Below, one piece after another: positions 1 through 5,739 of a stretch of DNA of 18,899 nt (its first letter is position 1; every line of letters starts with the position of its first letter). The DNA comes from DATHWB01 sp040902855. Lineage in GTDB: Bacteria; Actinomycetota; Acidimicrobiia; Spongiisociales; ZC4RG35. The notes beneath the pieces were generated by a model. That model did no database searches. It had not been told where the DNA came from and saw nothing but the letters and a program-made list of their open reading frames with translations. The stretch spans positions 1-18,899 of the forward strand of contig JBBDWN010000111.1 in the NCBI GenBank assembly GCA_040902855.1. The letters run 5' to 3'. The translations under genes and the position numbers were made by a program.

Positions 1-43
1 TCGTTGGGTGAGGTTCACAACCCGTGACCCCGTGTGGCTCACG

Positions 44-60
44 GTGCCCTGGGAGGGCAC
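44..60 (-). terminator. GC-rich hairpin after the MgtC/DUF4010 gene
   Basis: A perfect 7-bp stem (GTGCCCT / AGGGCAC) with a 3-base loop lies about 22 bases past the stop codon of the minus-strand membrane-protein gene. No T-run follows, so it is a candidate terminator or mRNA 3' stabiliser only. A second weak 6-bp pairing (CCGTGA / TCACGG) overlaps the left side. The first 43 bases show nothing else recognisable. Confidence 0.4.
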
Positions 61-82
61 GCCGGAGCGCCATCAACTCGAG

Positions 83-1294
83 TCACATCAGCGCGGCGAC
101 GAGCAGCGTGGTGCCGACCGTGGCCAGGATGCCCGGGAGGATGATTCGTCGCAGCTTTCCGTGTCCGACCGCCAGCACGATGGCTCCCTTCACCAGCGTG
201 TTGGTTGCCGCTGCCAGGGCGATCGCAGTGGCAGCCGTGCTGTCGGCGATCGTCCCGTCCCCGATCGACAGTTCAGCCAGCGACAGAGTGATGGCGTCGA
301 CGTCGGCGATACCGGAGGCGACCGCTGAGAAGTACACGCCGGCGTCACCGAAGGACTCTGATGCAGCCTTGGAGATGATCAGGATCACCCCGTAGAGGAG
401 ACCGAACTGCAGCGCCGGCATCAGCCGGAACGGGTTCTTGAACTCTGCGTCTTCGAGTGGGCTGCTGCCTCGGCGCTGGCGGGCATAGATGAAGGATGCC
501 GCTGTCAGACCTGCCACGCCACCAGCAGTGATCGACGGCCACACCTCCGAAAGCAACGCGGGGTTGACGACTGCAACTTCGACGATGACCCGGGCGAACA
601 TGATCACCCAGGCCATGAGCAGTCCCAACGCCAACGGGTAGGCCAGTTGGTCTGACTTCTTGCTCTGGCCCGACAACGTGAGTGTGGCGGCGGTCGAAGA
701 GACGAGGCCTCCGAGGATGCCCGTGAGAACCACGCCGCGCTGCGGGCCCACGAACTGGATGAGGGCGTATCCCACGAAGGACAGTCCGGAGATGAACAGG
801 ACCATCAGTCCGACACGGAACGGGCTGGCGGCATCGAACGGTGACGGTCCGAACGTCTCGGTGGGGAGGATCGGAAGCACGAGCAGGGCGAGTACCGCAA
901 ATTTCACCGTGGCATAAACGTCCTGCGGGTTGAGATTCGCCGCCAGCTTTCGGGTCTGAGGCTTGAGCGTCAGCAGTGTCGTGGTTGCCACACCGATCGC
1001 CGCCGCCACAGCGAGGTTGCCGACCACTGCCAACCCCCCGGACAGGAAGACGACGGTGGCCGCAACCTCCGTCGTCTGACCGACATCGCCGTCCCGGGTG
1101 GTGGATACGAAATACCCGATGAAGATGAGCGCGCCGATGAGCAACAAGGCCGCAACGAAGATGGCCGGATTCGACAAGGCATCGGCCAAGTGCGCGGCCA
1201 CGCCGCCGGCCAGCCCTATGAGGGCGAACGTCCGGGCCCCGGCGAACATCTCCTTCTCCGAATCGTGACCTGCGTACTCGCGCTGCAACCCCAC
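83..1294 (-). CDS. MgtC/SapB-family membrane protein with DUF4010 domain, N-terminus disrupted
   Basis: A polytopic membrane protein of 403 residues from the only available canonical start, a GTG. Residues 1-125 match the MgtC/SapB core (the GLQREY motif, then Ala/Gly-rich membrane helices). The second half fits DUF4010, with many further helices. The family is implicated in magnesium homeostasis or membrane physiology; the transported substrate, if any, is unknown. The GTG falls inside the first membrane helix. In the same frame upstream, codons for TIDIADLFARLGAALAIGLL follow directly after a TGA with no ATG, GTG or TTG between, so the real N-terminus is missing in this reading. Removing one base near 1350 would join a GTG at 1361 to this frame and give a normal MgtC start. 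A one-base assembly error beside the gap, or a genuine frameshift, is likely. The family call is firm; the start is not. Confidence 0.8.
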   Translation of the reverse strand: MGLQREYAGHDSEKEMFAGARTFALIGLAGGVAAHLADALSNPAIFVAALLLIGALIFIGYFVSTTRDGDVGQTTEVAATVVFLSGGLAVVGNLAVAAAIGVATTTLLTLKPQTRKLAANLNPQDVYATVKFAVLALLVLPILPTETFGPSPFDAASPFRVGLMVLFISGLSFVGYALIQFVGPQRGVVLTGILGGLVSSTAATLTLSGQSKKSDQLAYPLALGLLMAWVIMFARVIVEVAVVNPALLSEVWPSITAGGVAGLTAASFIYARQRRGSSPLEDAEFKNPFRLMPALQFGLLYGVILIISKAASESFGDAGVYFSAVASGIADVDAITLSLAELSIGDGTIADSTAATAIALAAATNTLVKGAIVLAVGHGKLRRIILPGILATVGTTLLVAALM

Positions 1295-1551
1295 AAGGAG
1301 ACCTATGGCGAGAGCGGCACCAAGTCTGGCGAAGAGGTCTGCGATGTCGATGGTCTGTCACCGCCGGGTGGTCGGTCGTGTCAGGGAGCATACGGTCGAA
1401 CCGAGGGGGGCCGGGGCGGGCCCCCGGCAGTGGCCGCCGTCGCCCCCGAGGTGGCCGTGGTCCCCGTCGAAGCAGACGTCCCGGCCGGCGCCGTCGGGCC
1501 AGGCACCGTCGTCGCGAACGTCCCGCCGGGGGGCGCCGGTGATGTGGCCGG

Positions 1552-1561
1552 NNNNNNNNNN
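1552..1561. other. Assembly gap (10 N)
   Basis: Ten consecutive undetermined bases. A round number of Ns is usually a scaffolding placeholder, so the true length is unknown. The gap sits inside a hairpin-rich, very GC-rich stretch that is hard to sequence. Confidence 0.98.
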
Positions 1562-1565
1562 CCGG

Positions 1566-1586
1566 GGGGGCCCGTGACGGGCCCCC
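1566..1586 (-). terminator. Strong hairpin downstream of the helix-hairpin-helix gene
   Basis: A perfect 9-bp all-G/C stem (GGGGGCCCG / CGGGCCCCC) with a TGA loop lies about 27 bases past the stop of the minus-strand gene ending at 1613. It has no T-run on either strand. It probably terminates that transcript or stabilises its 3' end, and it is also half of the inverted pair around the gap. Confidence 0.55.
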
Positions 1587-1612
1587 TCGGTTCGTGAGTC
1601 GGGCGGTTGCTG

Positions 1613-2269
1613 TCAGCGCTCGAGCTTGTCTGCGGAGGCGATCCAGCCTTCGATGGTGCTGCGGGACGGCATCCGGTCAGGGGACAGGGCCGCCAGACGA
1701 TCGCTCATCGTCTCCGCGTCGGCAGCGGCGACCATCGAGATCGAGACGTACCCGGCTTCTCGCAAGAGTCCGTCGTAGGCGTCGTCGATGCCGTCGATCG
1801 CCTTCAGATGGATGCGCGAGCGCCAGGATTTGATCCGTCCGGTGGCGATACCGGTCGCATCGGAGAATCGCTTCGTGGAGTCTTCGTCGTCGGTACGAGC
1901 CATGAAGGCGGCGACAGTTGTCACTCCTTCGGTCCGCATCCGCTCGGCGTAGGCCTCGCCGACTCCAGGGATCTCGGCGACATCGTTGACCGGCGATGTG
2001 GCAGTTGCAGCGAGTCCCTGCATGGTGTCGCGCAGCGTCGCCGCAGCTTCAGGACCGTCGCGGCGGATGCGGGTGATCATCCGATCGACGAGTTCCTCGC
2101 CTTCGAGGGCCCATCGGTCGATGTCGTCCCGTGCCGACGTTGACAGCTTCTCGGCGGATGCTTCGAGCGTGGCGCGGGCATCAGTCAGCCTCTCCATCAG
2201 GGCGTTGACTGCGCTGACCGGGATTCCGACTGCGGTGTTGGCGATGCGTTGCATGGTGGACTGTGTCAT
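1613..2269 (-). CDS. Helix-hairpin-helix (DUF4332-like) protein with helical N-terminal region
   Basis: A 218-residue soluble protein. Residues 1-90 are predicted long amphipathic helices (repeated Ala, Leu, Glu, Arg, no Cys), reminiscent of phasin-like or apolipoprotein-like bundles. Residues 97-215 match the DUF4332 type of paired helix-hairpin-helix domain: EIPGVGEAYAERM at about 99-111, and a second copy starting IDGIDDAYDGLL at about 158. Such HhH domains often bind DNA or other proteins, but no enzyme function can be assigned. The ATG has a clear Shine-Dalgarno GAGGTGA (2273-2279). The promoter upstream is of the general-stress type, so a stress-induced role is plausible. The gene diverges from the Nif3-like gene across 82 bases. 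Confidence 0.8.
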   Translation of the reverse strand: MTQSTMQRIANTAVGIPVSAVNALMERLTDARATLEASAEKLSTSARDDIDRWALEGEELVDRMITRIRRDGPEAAATLRDTMQGLAATATSPVNDVAEIPGVGEAYAERMRTEGVTTVAAFMARTDDEDSTKRFSDATGIATGRIKSWRSRIHLKAIDGIDDAYDGLLREAGYVSISMVAAADAETMSDRLAALSPDRMPSRSTIEGWIASADKLER

Positions 2270-2303
2270 GTGTCACCTCATGGTGTGTCGTCGTGATGAG
2301 TAC

Positions 2304-2329
2304 ATACCCGCCAGACGCCAGACCGAAAC
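2304..2329 (-). promoter_or_regulatory. SigmaB/sigmaF-type promoter, GTTT-N16-GGGTAT
   Basis: On the minus strand GTTT (2329-2326) is followed after exactly 16 bases by GGGTAT (2309-2304). This is the textbook -35/-10 pattern of general-stress sigma factors (mycobacterial SigF, Bacillus SigB). Transcription would begin near 2297, leaving a leader of roughly 28 bases that contains the Shine-Dalgarno site of the DUF4332-like gene. Confidence 0.65.
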
Positions 2330-2336
2330 GTGCCGG

Positions 2337-2342
2337 TACGAT
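2337..2342 (+). promoter_or_regulatory. Candidate -10 box of the Nif3 operon
   Basis: TACGAT lies 9 bases before the ATG at 2352, and no Shine-Dalgarno site precedes that ATG. The spacing suggests a leaderless or nearly leaderless transcript, but it is looser than at the other genes of the window. Confidence 0.4.
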
Positions 2343-2351
2343 GCGGCGCCG

Positions 2352-3434
2352 ATGGCCACCGTCTCCGAAGTCCTTTCCCGCCTCGACGTGGCGGCGCCTG
2401 CCTCGTCGGCGGCATCGTGGGACCCGGCCGGTTTGCAGCTTGGGAACAGCGCGGCCGATGTCGGCAGCGTCGGCGTCTGCCACGAGGTCACCGAAGAGGT
2501 TGTCGATGCCGTCGAGGCCAGCCGACCCGATCTTCTCATCACCTACCACCCGCTGCTGTTTCGACCCACGAACCGGTTCGTGACGGGGGCGACGCCCACT
2601 GGCCGTGCTTGGCGTCTCGCTCGTGTCGGTGTTTCTGTTGCCGTCACCCACACGTCTTTCGACGCGGCCCCCGGAGGGACGTCCGACTCGCTGGCCGACG
2701 TCCTCGGGCTCTCGGATCTCCGGCCGTTTGGTCCGTCCGGGCCGGCGCCTTCGGCCAAGATCGTCACGTTCGTGCCTGCCGAGGCGCTCGAGGCAGTTGC
2801 GAGTGGGATGACCGACGCCGGTGGCGGTCGGATCGGCAACTATTCGGGGTGCAGCTTCCGGATCGCCGGGACGGGCGCGTTCGAGGCAGGTGAGGGGGCT
2901 GCACCGACCGTTGGAGATGCGGGTACGAACCGCGTCGACGAAGTTCGTCTCGAAATGCTCGCTTCGCCGGCAACCGCTGATGCGGTGATCGCCGCGATGG
3001 TCGCGGCCCATCCGTACGAGGAGCCCGCATATGACGTCTATGAGACCGTCTCGAATGGACGGTTCATCGGACGGGTCGGGCGCCACAGCGGCTCTTTCGA
3101 CGCGCTCGTCGACCAGGTCGGTACGAGCCTGGGCCAGGTCGGCCTGCGGGTCACGAAGGCTTCAGACCGAGCGGACGCGGTGGCGGTGCTCCCCGGATCG
3201 GGCGCATCGTTCCTCGCATCGGCCAGAGCGGCAGGGGCGGATGTCATCGTCACCGGCGACGTCGATCACCATCGGGCGCTCGAAGCCCGTGACCAGGGCA
3301 TGTCGATCATCGACGCCGGCCATGCCGCCACCGAACGTCCCGGAATGGTCGCGCTGGTCGAGGCAGTGCGGCGCGCATGCTCAGAAGCGACCCTGATCGA
3401 CCTCACCGGCTACGACCCGACGCCATGGCGATAG
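2352..3434 (+). CDS. Nif3-like (YbgI/YqfO-type) dinuclear metal-centre protein
   Basis: A 360-residue member of the Nif3/DUF34 family, whose cellular role is unsettled (GTP cyclohydrolase I type 2-like or metal-insertion functions have been proposed). The N-terminal half carries WDPAGLQLG, the metal-ligand region YHPLLF (Y65-H66) and D104 in SFDAAPGG. A middle insert of about 110 residues follows (PII-like in long family members; its HPYEEPAYD motif is seen here). The C-terminal half has GDVDHHRALEA and IDAGHAATE, with ligands H324 and E328 spaced as in E. coli YbgI. The first His of the usual HH pair is Tyr here. The ATG at 2352 is chosen for homology and its -10 box; the frame is open further upstream but antisense to the neighbour. 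It heads a plus-strand set, and the Nif3/zinc-ribbon pairing is typical of actinobacteria. Confidence 0.93.
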   Translation: MATVSEVLSRLDVAAPASSAASWDPAGLQLGNSAADVGSVGVCHEVTEEVVDAVEASRPDLLITYHPLLFRPTNRFVTGATPTGRAWRLARVGVSVAVTHTSFDAAPGGTSDSLADVLGLSDLRPFGPSGPAPSAKIVTFVPAEALEAVASGMTDAGGGRIGNYSGCSFRIAGTGAFEAGEGAAPTVGDAGTNRVDEVRLEMLASPATADAVIAAMVAAHPYEEPAYDVYETVSNGRFIGRVGRHSGSFDALVDQVGTSLGQVGLRVTKASDRADAVAVLPGSGASFLASARAAGADVIVTGDVDHHRALEARDQGMSIIDAGHAATERPGMVALVEAVRRACSEATLIDLTGYDPTPWR

Positions 3435-3437
3435 CCT
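3432..3437 (+). promoter_or_regulatory. Possible internal -10 box TAGCCT overlapping the Nif3 stop
   Basis: TAGCCT begins with the Nif3 stop codon itself and lies 28 bases before the ATG at 3466, which has a GGAG ribosome site. It matches the box used before the DUF2254 gene (15606). It may give the zinc-ribbon gene its own transcript in addition to read-through. Confidence 0.25.
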
Positions 3438-3465
3438 CGCCTCCCGCACGAACGACGGAGCTTTG

Positions 3466-4173
3466 ATGGAGATCCCTGCCCTTTCCGACCTGCTCGACCT
3501 GCAAGAGGTCGATCTTCAGGTCGATCGGCTGCTCGAACGGCGCTCGTCGCTGCCCGAACTCGCGCGGTACCGCCAGGCCAACGAGAAGCGTCGGGCGCTC
3601 GAGTCCGATCTTGGAGAGATCCAGGTCCGACATCGCCAGATGTCGCTGGACCTCGACAAGGCGGAGGGCGAGCTCGAGATGCTCGAATCCCGCCTCCAGG
3701 AGTCAGAGACCCGCCTGTACGCGGGTGGGATGAGCGGGCGCGAAACCGAGCACAAGCGGTTGGAGGTGACCTCGTTGCGCGGTCAGCAGAGTGCGCTCGA
3801 AGAGCGGGTGCTCAAGCTTCTCGACACGCAAGAGGCCCTCGACGCCGAGGTCGCCGCCGCCGAGCAGGCCATCTCCGACGCCCTCACCATCGAGAAGGAT
3901 CTCGAGGCGCGGATCGGGGAGCAGTGGAAGGAGATCGACCTGGAGTTGGGTCGTCGCGAAGAGCGGAAGTCCGAGATCGTGCCTTCGATCCCGGCTGACC
4001 TTCTCGACCTCTATGAAACGCTGCGCAAGACCAAGGAGGGTGTGGCTGTCGGGCGGCTCGAACACGGCCACTGTGGCGGCTGTCACCTGGCGTTGTCGTC
4101 ACCCGAGCAGTCTGAGGCCCAGGAGTACGACCCGCCGCGATGCACCCACTGTCGCCGCATCCTCGTGTTCTGA
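3466..4173 (+). CDS. C4-type zinc-ribbon coiled-coil protein
   Basis: A 235-residue protein of the family related to Helicobacter CT398/HP0958-type and mycobacterial Rv2229c proteins. Residues 10-175 form a long charged coiled coil (heptad-like Leu/Glu/Arg, one break at the GGMSGRE motif near 87-93). The C-terminus is a zinc ribbon with C203-GG-C206 and C226-TH-C229. The family is thought to act as an adaptor or nucleic-acid-binding protein; its precise role is unknown. A Shine-Dalgarno GGAG lies 6 bases before the ATG. A TTG directly before the ATG is a less likely start. It follows the Nif3 gene by 31 bases, and the next gene starts 5 bases after its stop, so co-transcription is likely. Confidence 0.9.
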   Translation: MEIPALSDLLDLQEVDLQVDRLLERRSSLPELARYRQANEKRRALESDLGEIQVRHRQMSLDLDKAEGELEMLESRLQESETRLYAGGMSGRETEHKRLEVTSLRGQQSALEERVLKLLDTQEALDAEVAAAEQAISDALTIEKDLEARIGEQWKEIDLELGRREERKSEIVPSIPADLLDLYETLRKTKEGVAVGRLEHGHCGGCHLALSSPEQSEAQEYDPPRCTHCRRILVF

Positions 4174-4177
4174 CAAG

Positions 4178-4702
4178 GTGATCGCCTGGCACGTCGGGGC
4201 GACGCTTTTCCTGTTCCGGTGGATCTTCCGCGACCCGAAAGTGGACGTGCGCTTTCTCGTTCTCGGAGCGCTCCTCCCCGACCTCGTCGACCTCCCGCTC
4301 GGTACCCTGCTGCTGGCAGAGTCTCTCTCCACTGGCGAGGCGTGGATGCATTCCCTGGCGGCGCCGTCCGTCGTGACCGCGATGATCCTGCTCGCCACCC
4401 GGCGAGGTCGGCGGCGACGGGCATGGATGGCTCTGGCGGTCGGAATGTTCTTTCATCTCCTCCTCGACGGGATGTGGACCAACACGGAGGTCTTCCTCTG
4501 GCCGCTGTTCGGCGAGATCCCAACCGGACCGAACCCCTATTGGGCGGATGTCTGGACACGGGCGTTGTCGGATCCGTGGCGGTGGGTGCGTGAAGTGGTC
4601 GGCGTGGCCTACCTCGCCTCGGTGTGGGTGCAGTCGGGACTGGGGGAATCGGAGCGCAGGCACGAACTGCTTCGAACCGGCAGGCTGCAGGGGGTGTCGT
4701 GA
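4178..4702 (+). CDS. DUF457/YdjM-type membrane-bound metal-dependent hydrolase-like protein
   Basis: A 174-residue inner-membrane protein starting at GTG. It has the metal-ligand pattern of the DUF457/YdjM family: H5 in AWHVGA, D35 and D38 in LLPDLVD, H58 in WMHSL, and H93 with D97 in FHLLLDGMW. Three to five membrane helices are visible, at about 5-17, 25-47, 60-74, 83-96 and 142-155. Family members are called metal-dependent hydrolases by ligand similarity to zinc phospholipase C; the substrate is unknown. It starts 4 bases after the zinc-ribbon stop and its TGA overlaps the next gene's GTG, so translation is probably coupled on both sides. Confidence 0.8.
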   Translation: MIAWHVGATLFLFRWIFRDPKVDVRFLVLGALLPDLVDLPLGTLLLAESLSTGEAWMHSLAAPSVVTAMILLATRRGRRRRAWMALAVGMFFHLLLDGMWTNTEVFLWPLFGEIPTGPNPYWADVWTRALSDPWRWVREVVGVAYLASVWVQSGLGESERRHELLRTGRLQGVS

Positions 4703-5364
4703 AACGGCTGCTGATTCGCACGCTGAGCTGCTGTCTCGTTCTGACTGCCTGCGGCGGGGAGTCGCAACCGACTTCGACCAGCATCGAGTCGCGACCGAAC
4801 ACGACGCCCGAAGTCGTGTTCGCCGAACTCGTCGAGGCGCTCGAAGCGGGTGAGCCGGAGCGGACGGCTGCGCTCACGGACCCTCTCCAGATTCCCTTGC
4901 TCGTGATTGCCGAGGGCGTAGGGGCAGGCCAGGTTGCCGATCTCACCGCCGCGGATCGCACGATGGTGACCGTCAATTTCTGGCAGGGGTTCGCCGAACA
5001 GCTCAGTAGCTCTCTCGGCGCCGGATTCGCCCAGCTGCAGAGTGGCGAGCTGGGTCGGGTGGAAGTCGCGGGATCTCAGTTTGCGACGGTCGATCTCGTG
5101 TTGCCGGCCGATGCCTCGGCGCGGCGCCTCGTGTTCCGTGACACCGACGAGGGCTGGGTCGTCGACCTCATCGCCAGCTTTCCCTCACCGCTGCTCGGAC
5201 TCATCCCTGACGCCGCCCAGGCGATTCGGGCCTCCGGGGACGTCGCACTCAGCGAGACGCTCCGAACCTACGAAGCCAGCGTCCGATTCGTCCTTGCCGA
5301 TGCAGAGATCGATCCCCGCCTCCACCAGGCTGCCACGGCCGCCCTCGAAGCAATCGGCCGATGA
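4699..5364 (+). CDS. Secreted lipoprotein of unknown function
   Basis: A 221-residue protein starting at a GTG that overlaps the preceding TGA (GTGA). A GGGGG stretch sits 5-6 bases upstream as ribosome site. The N-terminus is a lipoprotein signal: basic MKR, a short hydrophobic core, and lipobox LTAC with the modified Cys at 18, followed by GGE. After a Ser/Thr/Pro-rich linker (about 20-35) the chain is soluble and Ala/Leu-rich, with no other Cys and no motif I recognise. A folded domain of the extracytoplasmic helper type (helix near 37-55, then mixed alpha/beta) is likely. It ends the Nif3 operon. Function is not assignable. Confidence 0.85.
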   Translation: MKRLLIRTLSCCLVLTACGGESQPTSTSIESRPNTTPEVVFAELVEALEAGEPERTAALTDPLQIPLLVIAEGVGAGQVADLTAADRTMVTVNFWQGFAEQLSSSLGAGFAQLQSGELGRVEVAGSQFATVDLVLPADASARRLVFRDTDEGWVVDLIASFPSPLLGLIPDAAQAIRASGDVALSETLRTYEASVRFVLADAEIDPRLHQAATAALEAIGR

Positions 5365-5390
5365 CGGTCGAGTTGTGGGGCGCGATGCAA

Positions 5391-5396
5391 TAGGGT
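5391..5396 (+). promoter_or_regulatory. -10 box TAGGGT of a leaderless cupin mRNA
   Basis: TAGGGT is followed by 7 bases and then the ATG at 5404, placing the expected transcription start on or next to the A of the start codon. No Shine-Dalgarno site precedes the ATG. No convincing -35 box is seen. Confidence 0.55.
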
Positions 5397-5403
5397 CCAT
5401 GCA

Positions 5404-5739
5404 ATGAGCACAGGCGAATGGATCACATACAAGAAGGCGCTCGCCGCCATTGGAACCAATGAGCGGTATGCCGAGGTGATCCGCAAGGGGACGATGTCGG
5501 CCGGGCTGTACGCCCCGCACGAGTCTGACGACCAGGAGCCGCACGACCAGGACGAGGTCTACGTGGTGATCGACGGGAGCGGTTTCTTCCGTATCGGTGA
5601 AGACCGTGAGCCGTTCGGTCCCGGCGACCTGTTGTTCGTGCCTGCCGGCGTCGACCATCGATTCGAGAGTTTCACCCCGAATTTCTCCGTGTGGGCGGTG
5701 TTCTACGGGCCGACCGGCGGCGAGTCTCCCGGGAGCTGA
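5404..5739 (+). CDS. Small single-domain cupin protein
   Basis: A 111-residue protein with one cupin_2 barrel. Motif 1 is PHDQDEVYVVIDGSG, offering H47 and E51 (Q49 stands where many cupins have the second His). Motif 2 is GDLLFVPAGVDHRF, with H85. This is the usual metal-site layout with one ligand position changed from His to Gln. Single-domain cupins include dioxygenases, isomerases and sugar- or ligand-binding proteins, so no substrate can be given. The start is supported by the TAGGGT box 7 bases upstream. It has its own promoter 39 bases after the lipoprotein gene. Its TGA is directly adjacent to the stop of the convergent oxidoreductase gene. Confidence 0.88.
   Translation: MSTGEWITYKKALAAIGTNERYAEVIRKGTMSAGLYAPHESDDQEPHDQDEVYVVIDGSGFFRIGEDREPFGPGDLLFVPAGVDHRFESFTPNFSVWAVFYGPTGGESPGS

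Larger units (their letters stand above)
1397..1594. repeat. Inverted pair of GC-rich hairpin elements flanking the gap
   Basis: The 13-mer CGAACCGAGGGGG at 1397-1409 recurs as its exact reverse complement at 1582-1594. Each arm runs into its own hairpin: a 7-bp stem at 1406-1425 and a 9-bp stem at 1566-1586. The same flank-plus-hairpin element is therefore present twice in opposite orientation, about 170 bases apart, with the 10-N run between them. Read outward, each hairpin is followed by TCGGTTCG. Confidence 0.7.
1295..1612. other. Intergenic stretch with assembly gap, very GC-rich
   Basis: This 318-base stretch probably holds the missing N-terminal codons of the MgtC-like gene (1295-1361) and a possible minus-strand -10 box, TATGCT, at 1392-1387. 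From 1405 to 1551 the sequence is extremely G+C-rich. One minus-strand frame there stays open from the gap to about 1358 and reads as a Gly/Asp/His-rich peptide with a short DGDHGHLGGDGGHC stretch. I do not call it a gene, because composition alone keeps frames open here and no start is visible. Two hairpins flank the gap. Confidence 0.5.

Noticed and set aside
10..30. GGTTCACAACCC looked like a tRNA T-arm
   Set aside because: The stem and loop lengths do not fit, and no acceptor or anticodon arms can be placed around it within the window.
345..1391. Long minus-strand open frame overlapping the MgtC/DUF4010 gene
   Set aside because: Arg/His/Pro-rich shadow translation in another frame. Only its first codons may matter, as evidence for the frameshift near 1350.
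2181..3086. Minus-strand open frame of about 300 codons opposite the Nif3-like gene
   Set aside because: Composition typical of an antisense shadow in high-GC DNA, no domain, and it overlaps a firmly identified gene.
5042..5407. Short plus-strand open frames inside the lipoprotein gene
   Set aside because: Out-of-frame shadows with no homology features.
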